NCBI RefSeq assembly: GCF_948472415.1
Contig: NZ_OX419520.1
Span: 48,067-112,066 of the forward strand
Direction: 5' to 3'
Length of the DNA: 64,000 nucleotides
Source: Kitasatospora fiedleri
GTDB lineage: Bacteria > Actinomycetota > Actinomycetes > Streptomycetales > Streptomycetaceae
The notes beneath the pieces were generated by a model. The model had not been told where the DNA came from, ran no database searches, and worked only from the letters and a program-made list of their open reading frames with translations. The translations under genes were made by a program, and so were the position numbers. Below are positions 43,634 through 52,385 of this stretch, piece by piece. Position 1 is the stretch's first letter. Each line of letters begins with the position of its first letter.

Positions 43634-43655
43634 GCGCCGCGCACGGCCCTGGCGC

Positions 43656-45452
43656 TCAGAACCAGTCGGGGCGGGTGTCGGCCGCGGTCCGGTCCAAGCC
43701 GGTCAGCAGGTCGAACTGCGGCCCGGTGCGGGGGAGTTCGACGCGGAAGAAGTAGCGGGCGGCCTGCCGCTTGCCCTGGTGGAAGGCGTCCCCGCCGTCG
43801 GGGAGGGCGAGGAACTGCTCCAGCCAGATCCAGGCGAGCACCACGTGTCCGACCGCCTCCAGGTAGAGGGAGGCGTTGGCCAGCGCGGTGTCCGGGTCGC
43901 CGCCCGCCCACAGGGCGGCGGTGGTGTGCTCGACCCGGGTGGCGGCGGCGGCCAGCCCGGCGGCCAGGACGGCGGCTTCGCCGCCGGTGTCTGCGGCGCG
44001 GCGGACGGTGGCACCGATGGTCTCCAGCAGCAGCCGCAGGCCCGCTCCGCCGCCCATGACGACCTTGCGGCCGAGCAGGTCGAGGGCCTGGATGCCGTGG
44101 GTGCCCTCGTGGATGGGGTTGAGCCGGTTGTCGCGGTAGAACTGCTCGACGTCGTACTCGCGGGTGTACCCGTAGCCGCCGTGGACCTGGATGGCGAGGT
44201 CGTTGGCGGCCAGGCACCACTGCGAGGGCCAGCTCTTGGCGATCGGGGTCAGCACGTCGAGCAGCAGCCGGGCCCGGTCCCGTTCGGCCTGCTGCCCGGC
44301 GGTGCGCTCCTCGTCCAGCAGGCGGCTGCAGTACAGGCTCAGCGCGAGGCCGCCCTCGACGTAGCTCTTCTGGGCCAGCAGCATCCGCCTGACGTCGGCG
44401 TGCTCGATGATCGGCACCTGCGGGGCGGCGGGGTCCTTGGCGCCGGGCGGACGCCCCTGGGTGCGGGTGCGGGCGTAGTCGAGGGCGTGCAGGTAGCCGG
44501 TGTAGCCGAGCGCGGCGGCGCCCAGGCCGACGCCGATCCGGGCCTCGTTCATCATGTGGAACATGTACGCCAGCCCGTGGTGCGGCTCGCCGACCAGGAA
44601 GCCGACCGCGCCCGGCGCACCCGCCGGGGCGTACCGTCCCTCGCCGAAGTTGAGGAGCGTGTTGGCCGTGCCTCGGTAGCCCATCTTGTGGTTGAGACCC
44701 GCCAGGACCACGTCGTTGCGCTCGCCCGGCGAACCGTCCGGCGCCACCAGGTACTTGGGGACGACGAAGAGCGAGATGCCCTTCACCCCCGCCGGGCCGC
44801 CGGGGATCTTGGCGAGCACCAGGTGGACGATGTTCTCGCTCAGGTCGTGGTCGCCGCCGGAGATCCACATCTTGGCGCCGGTGATCCGGTACGTGCCGTC
44901 GGGCTGCGGCACCGCCCGGGTGGTGATGTCGGTCAGCGAGGAGCCCGCCTGCGGTTCGGAGAGGCACATGGTGCCGAAGAAGCGGCCCTCGACCATGGGC
45001 CGCACGTAGGTGTCGACCTGCTCCGCGCTGCCGTGGGCCAGCAGCAGGTTGGCGTTGGCCACCGTCAGGAACGGGTAGGCCGCGGTGCCGACGTTGGCCG
45101 CCTGGAACCAGGCCGTGCAGGCGTGGGCGACCACCTGCGGCAGCTGCTGCCCGCCCACCGCGTGGTCCATCGCCGCACCGACCAGACCGGACTCGGCGAA
45201 GACCCGCAGCGCCCGCCCGACCTCCGGGATGATGTGCACCCGCTCGCCGTCGAAGGTCGGTTCCTGGGCGTCGTTCTTCTTGTTGTGCGGGGCGAAGTGC
45301 TCGGCCGCGATCCGCGCGCTGAGGTCGAGCACCGCGTCGATCGTGTCCCGGTCGTGCTCGGCGTAGCGCTCGCGCGCGGTCAGGGCGGTGACGTCCAGCC
45401 AGTCGTGCAGCAGGAAGTCCAGGTCGCGGCGGGAGAGCAGGAGGGAGGCCAT
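43656..45452 (-). CDS. Acyl-CoA dehydrogenase, long form (DmdC-like)
   Basis: 598 residues, the long acyl-CoA dehydrogenase type with an extra C-terminal helical domain, as in FadE5/DmdC. Signatures are MCLSEPQAGSSLTDITTRAV for flavin binding, KMWISGGDHDLSENIVHLVL, KMGYRGTANTLLNFGEGRYA, and WCLAANDLAIQVHGGYGYTR near the catalytic region. ATG 45452 (ASLLLSRRDLDFLLHDWLDV) is chosen; the 15-residue upstream extension is unlikely. It oxidises acyl-CoA at alpha-beta with FAD. Probably a free-standing beta-oxidation or branched-chain catabolic gene. Confidence 0.92.
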   Translation of the reverse strand: MASLLLSRRDLDFLLHDWLDVTALTARERYAEHDRDTIDAVLDLSARIAAEHFAPHNKKNDAQEPTFDGERVHIIPEVGRALRVFAESGLVGAAMDHAVGGQQLPQVVAHACTAWFQAANVGTAAYPFLTVANANLLLAHGSAEQVDTYVRPMVEGRFFGTMCLSEPQAGSSLTDITTRAVPQPDGTYRITGAKMWISGGDHDLSENIVHLVLAKIPGGPAGVKGISLFVVPKYLVAPDGSPGERNDVVLAGLNHKMGYRGTANTLLNFGEGRYAPAGAPGAVGFLVGEPHHGLAYMFHMMNEARIGVGLGAAALGYTGYLHALDYARTRTQGRPPGAKDPAAPQVPIIEHADVRRMLLAQKSYVEGGLALSLYCSRLLDEERTAGQQAERDRARLLLDVLTPIAKSWPSQWCLAANDLAIQVHGGYGYTREYDVEQFYRDNRLNPIHEGTHGIQALDLLGRKVVMGGGAGLRLLLETIGATVRRAADTGGEAAVLAAGLAAAATRVEHTTAALWAGGDPDTALANASLYLEAVGHVVLAWIWLEQFLALPDGGDAFHQGKRQAARYFFRVELPRTGPQFDLLTGLDRTAADTRPDWF

Positions 45453-45576
45453 GGCGGGTGCGTCCAATCGGGCAGCCGGTCTGCGGGCAGGCCCCATTCT
45501 CCGCCGTGCCCGCGCGCGGGCACGGGCGGGGCCGACCGGTCACCGCCCACGACGGCCCGGCCGACCCGGCCGTCCC

Positions 45577-45651
45577 GGAGCCCCCGTCCCCGCGCGGGGC
45601 GGGGACGGGGGCTCCGGGCCCCGCACGGCTTGCGCCCGCCGTGCGGGGCCC
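45577..45651. terminator. Two consecutive perfect hairpins downstream of ferritin-like gene
   Basis: Hairpin 1: a 17-bp arm at 45577-45593 pairs with 45599-45615 over 5 bases. Hairpin 2: 14-bp arms at 45616-45629 and 45638-45651 over 8 bases. The pair lies 10 bp after the ferritin-like stop and shields the next gene. Very strong double terminator. Confidence 0.88.
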
Positions 45652-45660
45652 GGGGTGCGG

Positions 45661-46197
45661 TCAGGCGGCGAGGAGGTCGGTGAGGTCGTCGGCGTGCTCT
45701 TCCTCCTCCTCGAGGATGGATTCGATCAGCCGGCGGGTGGTGGGGTCGTGCTCGCCGAGCCAGCGGGCGATCTCCTGGTAGGTGGAGATGACGATGCGCT
45801 CGGCGAGCAGGTTGTCCTCCAGCATCTTCTTGAGGTCCGTCTCGCCGGGAGTGGTGTAGTCGGTGTGGGCGCGCTGGACGAGGGTGGCGGGGTCGAAGTC
45901 GGGCTCGCCGCCGAGCTGGGAGATCCGTTCGGCGGCGCGCAGCGCGTGCTGCATCTCCTCGGCGGCGTGTTCGGTGAACTCGGCCGCGACCTGCGCGCGA
46001 TCGATGCCGGTGGCCGAGATCGCGTGCCGGGTGTAGCGCAGCCAGCACACCACCTCGGTGGCGACCACGTCGTTCAGGACGGCGATCACCTTCTCGGCGT
46101 CCAGACCGTAGGTGGCCGTCAGGGCGCCGTCGGACATCTTCTGCCGGGCTTCGTCCCGGATGCGGGTCACGTCGATGACGAAATCGTCGCCAGCCAT
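45661..46197 (-). CDS. Ferritin-like/bacterioferritin-type iron-binding protein
   Basis: 178 residues forming the four-helix bundle: DVVATEVVCWLRYTRHAISA, AAEFTEHAAEEMQHALRAAE, NLLAERIVISTYQEIARWLG and ESILEEEEEHADDLTDLLAA. Glu and His residues in TE, E-x2-H (EEMQH), AERI and EEEEEHAD supply the diiron ligands. Likely iron storage or detoxification. ATG 46197 with GGGAG upstream. A perfect palindrome lies at 46223-46235. Two hairpins end the transcript. Confidence 0.9.
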   Translation of the reverse strand: MAGDDFVIDVTRIRDEARQKMSDGALTATYGLDAEKVIAVLNDVVATEVVCWLRYTRHAISATGIDRAQVAAEFTEHAAEEMQHALRAAERISQLGGEPDFDPATLVQRAHTDYTTPGETDLKKMLEDNLLAERIVISTYQEIARWLGEHDPTTRRLIESILEEEEEHADDLTDLLAA

Positions 46198-46222
46198 GCG
46201 GTACTCCCAGGTGGTGGGGGGT

Positions 46223-46235
46223 GAGAACGGTTCTC
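46223..46235. promoter_or_regulatory. 13-bp palindrome upstream of ferritin-like gene
   Basis: GAGAAC-G-GTTCTC is perfectly symmetric and sits 26 bp before the start codon, overlapping the expected promoter/leader. Candidate repressor site; whether it serves iron or redox control is not known. Confidence 0.5.
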
Positions 46236-46336
46236 CCAGCGATTCCCGCAGCCGGTGGCGGCGACACGGACGGGCCCGCGACACCACCGGTCTGCACCAG
46301 CGCGAGCACGCGGACGCCCGGTCCGGGCGGGGTGCG

Positions 46337-47088
46337 TCAGCGGGTGAGGGAGTCCAGGTCGCGCAGGAAGTCGCCGAAGCCGCCGGGGCGCGGGGGTCGC
46401 GCCGGGCGGAGGTGGTGACGGGGGTGTCGGGGGTCCGTTTGACGCGGTGGCCGGCGGCCTCCAGGGCCGCGACCAGGGCGCGGTCCTCGCCGACGGCCAG
46501 CGGGGGGAAACCGCCGACCGCGCGGTAGGCGTCGGCCCGGACGGCGAGGTTGGCCCCGTGGACGTGGCGGTGGCCTCCGGCGCCCGCCGGGTGCCGGTAG
46601 TGCCGCCGGAAGGCCCCGGCGGTGGCCTGCCGGTGGCCGGTCCAGTCCGTGACGCGGACGGTGCCGACGACCGCGTGCCATCCGAGAGCCGCGTGGTCGA
46701 GCTGGCGGGCGAGCCATTCGGGCGGGACCCGGGAGTCCGCGTCGGTGTGGGCCAGCCACACTCCGGCCGGGGCGAGGGCGGGCCCGGTGGCGAGGGCGGG
46801 CCCGGTGGTGAGGGCGGGCCCGGTGGTGAGGGCGAGGTCCACGGCCCGTTCGCTGCCCGCCGCGCGGGCCGCCCCGACGTTGCCGGCCGTCAGCTCCAGC
46901 ACCTGCGCGCCGTGCCGGCGGGCGACGTCCGCGGTGGCGTCCGTGCAGGCGTCCGCCACCACGACCACTCGGTGCGGCAGCGCCCGTACCCGGGGGTGGC
47001 GCAGCGCCCGGTGGAGTGCGGCCAGGCAGCTGCCGAGCAGTTCTTCCTCGTCGCGGGCGGGGACGACGACGGCCACCGCGCGGATCAC
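46337..47088 (-). CDS. GT2-family glycosyltransferase, with an apparent 1-base deletion near its end
   Basis: Nucleotide-sugar-dependent glycosyltransferase with a GT-A fold: VVVPARDEEELLGSCLAALH at the N-terminus, VVVVADACTDATADVARRHG, the metal motif in WLAHTDADSRVPPEW and the acceptor loop GGFPPLAVGEDRALVAALEA. Near 46386-46389 one base is missing; the restored end reads PGGFGDFLRDLDSLTR. Length about 250 residues. GTG 47088 overlaps the methyltransferase stop (GTGA). An internal in-frame repeat (TGPAL units) at 46772-46834 makes a Pro/Thr-rich loop. Last gene of the four-gene operon. Confidence 0.82.
46772..46834. repeat. In-frame 18-bp minisatellite within the glycosyltransferase gene
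   Basis: Units at 46772-46789, 46790-46807 and 46808-46825, plus a partial copy, encode repeated (L/A)TGPA(L) hexapeptides just before the WLAHTDAD strand. Copy number variation would lengthen the loop without changing frame. Confidence 0.8.
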
Positions 47089-47744
47089 GTCAGGCCCTCG
47101 GCGGCGGCGACGGACAGGTCGGCGGCCGGGGTGCCGGGCCGGTCCGGGCGGACGAAGACGTCCAGCAGGAAGTCCGGTTCGGCGTGTGCGGCGATCCGCA
47201 CCAGGGCCGGGTGGGCGCGGGCCTGGCCGTGGACGGCCTCGGCGCTGCGGGCGTGGTCCGGGACGGGGCGGCGCCAGTGGACCAGCAGGAGCGTGCCGCC
47301 CGGCTCCAACGCGTGCACGGCCCGCTCCAGGACGTCCGCGGCGTCGTCGGCGGTGAAGTAGTACAGCAGCTCGGACAGGACGACGAGGTCGAAGGCACCG
47401 TCGGGCCAGTCGTCCGGCAGTTGGCGGTGCTCCACCCGCACGTGCGGCGCCCGCGCGAGGCGGGCCCGGGCCACGGCGCGCTCCTCCCGGTCGCACGCGA
47501 GCAGGGCGTCGCAGCGTTCGGCCAGCAGCGCGGACAGGACGCCGACCGAGCAGCCCGGCTCGAACGCGCTGCGGTAGCGCGGCTCGGGGAGCGCCGCGAG
47601 GGTGAGGGCGTACTTCCGCCGCTCGTACCAGCGCTCGGCCAGCCGCCAGGGGTCGTCCCGGTCGGCGTACATGCCCGCGAAGTAGGCGGCCGGGGTGGCG
47701 GCGCCGGTCGGGCGCCCTCCGGCGGGGCGCGGGGGTGTGGTCAT
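47085..47744 (-). CDS. Class I SAM-dependent methyltransferase (NodS-like)
   Basis: 219 residues. SAM-binding motif I is FEPGCSVGVLSALLAERCDA, followed by LLACDREERAVARARLARAP; motif post-II FDLVVLSELLYYFT and LEPGGTLLLVHW complete the Rossmann fold. DRDDPWRLAERWYERRKYAL at the start is typical of the NodS-like group that N-methylates amino sugars. ATG 47744 overlaps the PIG-L stop (ATGA) and its own stop overlaps the glycosyltransferase start, so translation is coupled on both sides. Confidence 0.87.
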   Translation of the reverse strand: MTTPPRPAGGRPTGAATPAAYFAGMYADRDDPWRLAERWYERRKYALTLAALPEPRYRSAFEPGCSVGVLSALLAERCDALLACDREERAVARARLARAPHVRVEHRQLPDDWPDGAFDLVVLSELLYYFTADDAADVLERAVHALEPGGTLLLVHWRRPVPDHARSAEAVHGQARAHPALVRIAAHAEPDFLLDVFVRPDRPGTPAADLSVAAAEGLT

Positions 47745-48553
47745 CGCCAGAGCACCTCGAAGTCGCGCCGGAAGTGGGCGAGTTCGTCCGGAGGCAGGAT
47801 CGCCGCGTCGCCCGGTCCGTTGCCGAGCGGCTCGATCTGGCTGCGGAAGCACCGCAGTGCCGCGTGCTTGCGGGCCCGGGCGGCCGGGGGCAGTGCGATG
47901 CGCGCCGCCCGGCTCCAGGGCAGCCGCGGATCGCCCGGCACCGCCCAGTGCCACGCCCACACCGGGTACTCCCACACCGGCACCCCCCGCGCGGCCCCGG
48001 CCGCCAGCGCCGCGCGCCCGGCGGCTTCGTGGTCCGGGTGCAGGTCCGCGCTGAACGGCGCCACGCACAGGTCGCAGTCCGCGAGCAGCCCGGTCAGCTC
48101 GGCGGCCAGCGCCGGCTCGTGGCGGGCCACGCCGCTGTCGGGCAGCCCCAGCCGCACCGCCGGCACGTCCGCCCCCAACTCGCGTGTCGCCCGGCGCAGT
48201 TCCCGGGCACGCAGGGCTGCCAGGTCGCGGGCCGCGGCGGCGGTGCTGTGCGGATGGGACGCCTCGCCGTCGGTGACGGACACCAGGCGCACCCGGACAC
48301 CGGCCGCGGCGAGGACGGCGATCGTGCCGCCGAAGCCGAGGACCTCGTCGTCGGGGTGCGCCGCCACGACCAGGACGACGGGCGGGCCGTCCGGGCGGGC
48401 GGGCAGGCAGGCGAGCGGGTCGACGGCGGGGAGGCGGTGCAGCGGCGCCCACGCCCGCCAGTCCTGCTCCGGCGTCCCGGGCGCCTGGATCGGGTCGGCC
48501 GCGGCCCGCCGTCCGGGGCCGGGAGCCGCCGTCGGAACCGGACGGCCCGTCAT
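47741..48553 (-). CDS. PIG-L family N-deacetylase (LmbE-like)
   Basis: 270 residues. The Zn motif is VVAAHPDDEVLGFGG (His, Asp, Asp) with the second His in SADLHPDHEAAGRAAL. The family removes N-acetyl groups from sugars such as GlcNAc-linked lipids or mycothiol precursors. A 65-residue N-terminal stretch precedes the domain. Adjacent methyltransferase and glycosyltransferase suggest an amino-sugar product: deacetylation, then N-methylation or acylation. In other bacteria the PIG-L and methyltransferase domains are fused, supporting a linked function. 4-bp overlaps on both sides. Confidence 0.88.
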   Translation of the reverse strand: MTGRPVPTAAPGPGRRAAADPIQAPGTPEQDWRAWAPLHRLPAVDPLACLPARPDGPPVVLVVAAHPDDEVLGFGGTIAVLAAAGVRVRLVSVTDGEASHPHSTAAAARDLAALRARELRRATRELGADVPAVRLGLPDSGVARHEPALAAELTGLLADCDLCVAPFSADLHPDHEAAGRAALAAGAARGVPVWEYPVWAWHWAVPGDPRLPWSRAARIALPPAARARKHAALRCFRSQIEPLGNGPGDAAILPPDELAHFRRDFEVLWR

Positions 48554-49599
48554 CCGTCCTCCCATTCCGGACGGGCGTCGCGGGCCGCCGCGCCGAGGCC
48601 GGCCAGATCGCGCTCCGCATGGTGCTGGCGCAGGTAGACGGTCAGGTCGGCGACGGCCCGCGCGTGCACGGCGTCGTGGCCCAGCGGGGCGGCGCCCAGC
48701 GACCGGCCGACCCTGGCCAGCACGTCCCCGGCGGCGTGCTCGACGGCGGCCCGCACCCGCATCGTGCGGCGGCGCGCGGTGCCGGCCGCGTCGAGGGGGT
48801 CGGCGTCGACGGCGGCGGCCGCGCCCTCCAGCAGGGCGTCGACGGTGGCGAGGTGCGCGTCGACGGCACCGAGATGGGCCAGCGCGTGCGGGCCCAGGTC
48901 CCACGTGCGCGCGGCCTCCAGCAGCGTGCGGGCGACCGCGCGGGCCCCGCCGTGCCAGCAGGCGGCGACGCCGATCCCGCCGTGGTGGAAACCGGGGCGC
49001 TCCAGGTACGCGCCCGGCTCACCGAGGGGGACGGCCCGGACGTCCTCCAGGACCACGTCCAGGGTGTCGCTGCCCGCCATGCCCGGCCCGGGCCAGCTGT
49101 CCGGCAGCGGGACGAGGCCCGGCTGCGCCACCTCGACGGCGAACAGCCGCCGCCGCTCCCCGTCGCGGGCGGTCACCAGCGCGTGGGTGCACACCCGGGC
49201 GCCCGAGCAGGACGGCTTCACCCCGGACAGCCGCCAGCCGTCCGAACCGCGGCGCGCCTCCAGGCGGTACCCCGGCGGCTCGGCCGCCCACACCCCCCAG
49301 CGCGGCCCCGCTCCGCCGTCCAGCGCGAAGTCCGAACTCCGGGCCCCGAGTTCGGCGAGGATCGCGACGGCATCCGCATGGCCCTCGCCGAGCCGGGCCA
49401 GGGACAGGTCCCGCTGCGCCCACCGGGTCAGCGCCGCCCAACGCTCCGCGGTCCGCCCGGAACCCGGCAGCGGAAGGTCCAGCTCCCCGTCGGCCGCCAT
49501 CCGGGTGAACGCCTCGGCGATCGTCCGGCGGTGGCCCGCCGTGGCGCAGACCTCCCCGGCGGACCCGTCCGGGGCGCGGCCGTGCACGGTGGTGCTCAC
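48550..49599 (-). CDS. Acyl-CoA dehydrogenase-like protein
   Basis: 349 residues, shorter than a typical acyl-CoA dehydrogenase (~380). RWGVWAAEPPGYRLEARRGS, GWRLSGVKPSCSGARVCTHA (usual GxKxxxSGA strand) and GSDTLDVVLEDVRAV are recognisable; the C-terminal helical part contains HAERDLAGLG. It may oxidise an acyl thioester or serve as a flavin hydroxylase. GTG 49599 (STTVHGRAPDG) is the start; it is first in a coupled operon with PIG-L, methyltransferase and glycosyltransferase genes. Confidence 0.8.
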   Translation of the reverse strand: MSTTVHGRAPDGSAGEVCATAGHRRTIAEAFTRMAADGELDLPLPGSGRTAERWAALTRWAQRDLSLARLGEGHADAVAILAELGARSSDFALDGGAGPRWGVWAAEPPGYRLEARRGSDGWRLSGVKPSCSGARVCTHALVTARDGERRRLFAVEVAQPGLVPLPDSWPGPGMAGSDTLDVVLEDVRAVPLGEPGAYLERPGFHHGGIGVAACWHGGARAVARTLLEAARTWDLGPHALAHLGAVDAHLATVDALLEGAAAAVDADPLDAAGTARRRTMRVRAAVEHAAGDVLARVGRSLGAAPLGHDAVHARAVADLTVYLRQHHAERDLAGLGAAARDARPEWEDG

Positions 49600-50214
49600 G
49601 GACTGCCGGCCCGGTCGGACGGGTGGGGGCCCTGCTGCCGAGGCACCCGGACGGGCCAGGGCGGCAGGGTGGAAGGCCGGAAGGACGGACCAGCGAACAC
49701 GTTGAGCTCCTCACCATCGCACCGGACGATTCGACAGCCGCCCGGCATCGCCCCCGACTCTGCCCCCCACCCCGGACGCCCGCACCCCGACCGCGCCCCA
49801 GGCCCGCCCCCGCCGGAGGACTCCCGGCGTCCGGCCGCCCGCGTCGACCACCTGCGTCGACCGCCCGCGGACCAGCCCCGGCGGACCCTGCGGCCGCGGG
49901 GAGGGGGCGCCCACCCACGGGTGAAGGCCATCCGCTCGACGGCCCGATCCTCCCGGACATCGCCGACGCGCCCCTCGTGCCGGTCCGGCTCGATCCGGTC
50001 CCGACTCCGTTCCCGCAGTGCCTGACCGGGCACCGCGGACGGTTCGCGTCCGGGCCGGTCACCGATCGGTGAGTTCCGCGAGCCCGCGGGCGAGCGCGGC
50101 CTGCTCTAGGTCGTTCACGTCTCATCACGCCCGGAGGGTACGGGTCGGGCCGGGGGAGGCGGCCGGGGAAGGTGCGGCCGTCCGCTGCGAGGCTCTTCCG
50201 CTGAGGTGTCTGGG
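49600..50214. other. Intergenic stretch of about 615 bp, no gene recognised
   Basis: Pro- and Arg-rich frames cross it in several directions but none has a plausible start or protein pattern. The left edge must contain the promoter for the acyl-CoA dehydrogenase/PIG-L operon. Confidence 0.6.
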
Positions 50215-51069
50215 TCAGGGGTGCAGGGCGGTGGCGATGGCGTGGGCGAGGGGGGTGGTGGGGCGGCCGGTGAGCCGGGAGAGGTCGCCGGTGCGGGTGG
50301 CGCATTCGCCGTCGGCGACGTTCAGGTCGAGGGCGGCGACGGCGTGGGCGATCGGCTGGGGCAGGCCCGTGTCGGTGAGGAGTTTCTCGTAGTGGCCGGC
50401 GGTCACCGGCTGGTAGACGACGCTGGTGCCGGACTGCCGGGAGATTTCTTCGGCGAGTTCGGCGAAGCTCCACGCGGTGTCGCCGCCGAGTTCGTAGCCG
50501 GCGCCCTCGTGGCCGGTGCCGGTCAGGACGGCGGCGGCCGCGGCGGCGTAGTCGGCGCGCGAGGCGGAGGCGACGCGGCCCTGTCCGGCGGCGCGGACGA
50601 TCGTGCCGGTGCGCAGGGCGGGGGCCAGGGCGTCGGTGGCCATCTCGTGGTAGAGGCCATTGCGCAGCAGGGTGTGGGGCAGGTCGCGGGCGCGCAGTGC
50701 GGCCTCGGTCCTGCGGTGGTTGACGGAGACGGGGCCGCTGATGGTGCCCAGCAGGCTGGTGTAGGCGAGCAGGGCGACGTCGGCCCGGGCGGCGGCGTCG
50801 ATGACGACCTGGTGCTGGGCGACGATGTCGCGGTGGAACTCGTTGCCGGAGATCAGCAGTACCTTGTCACCGGCCCGGAGGAGACCGTCGAAGGAGGCGG
50901 GGTCGTTGTAGTCGCCGGGTACGACAGTGACGCCCCGCCCGGCGAGGTCGGCCGCCTTGCCGGGGGTGCGGACCACGGCGGTGATCTCGCGGGCGGGTAC
51001 GGTGCGCAGGAGTTCGGCGACGGTCAGGCGGCCGAGCCGGCCGTTGGCGCCGGCGACGACGATGCTCAT
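50215..51069 (-). CDS. NmrA-like NAD(P)H-binding protein (quinone reductase 2-like)
   Basis: 284 residues. SIVVAGANGRLGRLTVAELL is the cofactor loop, then VVPGDYNDPASFDGLLRAGD, LLAYTSLLGT and TLLRNGLYHEM. The pattern resembles QorB/YtfG, which reduces quinones, or redox-sensing NmrA proteins. ATG 51069 follows GAGGAA. Single gene; the sequence upstream (51070-52001) is non-coding. Confidence 0.88.
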   Translation of the reverse strand: MSIVVAGANGRLGRLTVAELLRTVPAREITAVVRTPGKAADLAGRGVTVVPGDYNDPASFDGLLRAGDKVLLISGNEFHRDIVAQHQVVIDAAARADVALLAYTSLLGTISGPVSVNHRRTEAALRARDLPHTLLRNGLYHEMATDALAPALRTGTIVRAAGQGRVASASRADYAAAAAAVLTGTGHEGAGYELGGDTAWSFAELAEEISRQSGTSVVYQPVTAGHYEKLLTDTGLPQPIAHAVAALDLNVADGECATRTGDLSRLTGRPTTPLAHAIATALHP

Positions 51070-52001
51070 GGTGCGGGGTTCCTCCCCTGTACGGGCGGGT
51101 GGGCGGCTGCGGTGCGCGGAACGGGGACGCGACGGCGGCCCGTGGGCCGCGCTTCGCTGGCGTGGAGGCGGTGGTCGGCGGTGCGGCCCGCCAGGAACCG
51201 GGCGGTGGGGCCGTCGGCACGCGGCCGTACTCGGGTCTTCTGCCTCCCCGCCCGTCCCGCGTACGGCTCGGCGGCGCCGGGCAGCTCGCGCTCCTCGACC
51301 GCGGCTGACGGACGAGGCGGAGCGGACGAGGCGGAGCGGACGAGGCGGGGCGGGCGAGTTCGGTGGCGAGGCGCACGCGGGCATTCTCCCGTCGCGAGTT
51401 CTCACCGGGGCGGGTTTCGGCCGGACCGATGGTCCGTGCCCAGTGCCCGCCGCCGCGCGGCACCGGCGTAGGGCGCACGACCTGCCGCGGGCCAGGGCGG
51501 CTTCCGGCCGGCCGGGAGATGAGGCCGACCACCGGGGAGACACCCGCCGTCCGCAGGCGAGGAACACGCCGGCGGCCCGCAGCCGAAGACGCCCCAGAGC
51601 CGGGCCCGTGCTCGAACGCGCGGGAACGCTGACCCCAGGCAAGACGGCGGCGGGCGCGACCACGGACCGGATGGTCTCGCCGACCGCCCCGACCGCCCCG
51701 ACCGCCGCCGGAGGGCGGGCACCGGCCGGACCGCGAGCCGTTGTCATCCGGTATGGCGTTGGAACGACCAGCGACGTCTACCGCTCCTCGATGCCGACCG
51801 GCATCCGGCTCAAGCCGGTGAACCCCTTGTCCGGTTCGACGCCGAGAGCGACGGCCCGTCGGCGCGGGGGAGCGGCGATCAGCGCATCTTGCGCCCATCT
51901 GCTCCGCGGCCACCACATCCCTTGCGCGTTGGTCTTCGTCCCCGGCGTCGTCCGGAACGGAGCAGTGGGCCCGCTGCACCCTGCGGCCCGGTGCCGCGCT
52001 G
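51070..52001. other. Long stretch of about 930 bp without a recognised gene
   Basis: GC-rich with overlapping Arg/Pro-rich open frames on both strands. A minus frame at 51778-52020 (PDKGFTGLSRMPVGIEER) has some protein-like character and could be a gene relic, but I recognise no family. Confidence 0.5.
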
Positions 52002-52187
52002 ATGCCCGGGGCCTGCTCAAGGGGCTCGCCCACCCTCGGCAGGTCAGCGGCGAGACCGCTCAGCACGGTGCCCCGGGCAATGACGGTGTGGGCCTCCGGC
52101 ACTCAGGGCGCGGCCGGTACGTCCGTCAGCATCAACAATGACGGCAGCCTCTGGGTCGGCACTGTCAAGCTCCACGGCGCCTGCTGA
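52002..52187 (+). CDS. Possible 61-residue protein or 3' gene relic before a strong terminator
   Basis: The frame from ATG 52002 ends with TVWASGTQGAAGTSVSINND and GSLWVGTVKLHGAC. Only the last ~35 residues look protein-like. A perfect 15-bp hairpin terminator starts 16 bp after the stop, which supports transcription on this strand. It may be the tail of a decayed gene. Family not recognised. Confidence 0.3.
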   Translation: MPGACSRGSPTLGRSAARPLSTVPRAMTVWASGTQGAAGTSVSINNDGSLWVGTVKLHGAC

Positions 52188-52202
52188 GCACCCCCCGCCG
52201 AT

Positions 52203-52244
52203 CACTGCCGTGTCCGGCCGGGTAACCGTCCGGACACGGCAGTG
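52203..52244. terminator. Perfect 15-bp hairpin terminator
   Basis: CACTGCCGTGTCCGG (52203-52217) and its exact complement at 52230-52244 are separated by 12 bases. Confidence 0.85.
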
Positions 52245-52264
52245 CCGCGCTGAATGCCGCCGAC

Positions 52265-52385
52265 ACCAAGGATTCGGAAAAGTTCACAGAATAGTAAATC
52301 GCGCCCTCGCGGGAATTTTTTCTGCGGTTTCTGCGGCCTGGTTAATTCTGTATAAATTCCATTTCGAATTCCCGGTTCAACTGGG
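52265..52385. other. AT-rich island in a GC-rich genome
   Basis: About 120 bp with poly-T and ATAAATT-type tracts, unlike any other part of the window. It includes the inverted pair CGGGAATT/AATTCCCG and a direct repeat TTTCTGCGG. No gene is recognised from here to 53009. It could be a promoter region, protein-binding site or remnant of foreign DNA. Confidence 0.6.

Noticed and set aside
16791..46389. Programmed ribosomal frameshifting as explanation for the many frame breaks
   Set aside because: The sites are simple G/C runs in unrelated enzymes without common slippery motifs or expected two-product biology; only the IS transposase shift is a plausible programmed case.
45661..47496. A single 611-codon frame that would fuse the glycosyltransferase to the ferritin-like protein
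   Set aside because: The middle part is nonsense sequence; a one-base correction at 46386-46389 gives a natural glycosyltransferase stop at 46337, and the ferritin gene has its own start, ribosome site and promoter palindrome.
51778..52020. 80-codon minus frame containing PDKGFTGLSRMPVGIEER
   Set aside because: It has some protein character but no start signal, no recognised family and no neighbouring partner; not strong enough to list as a gene.
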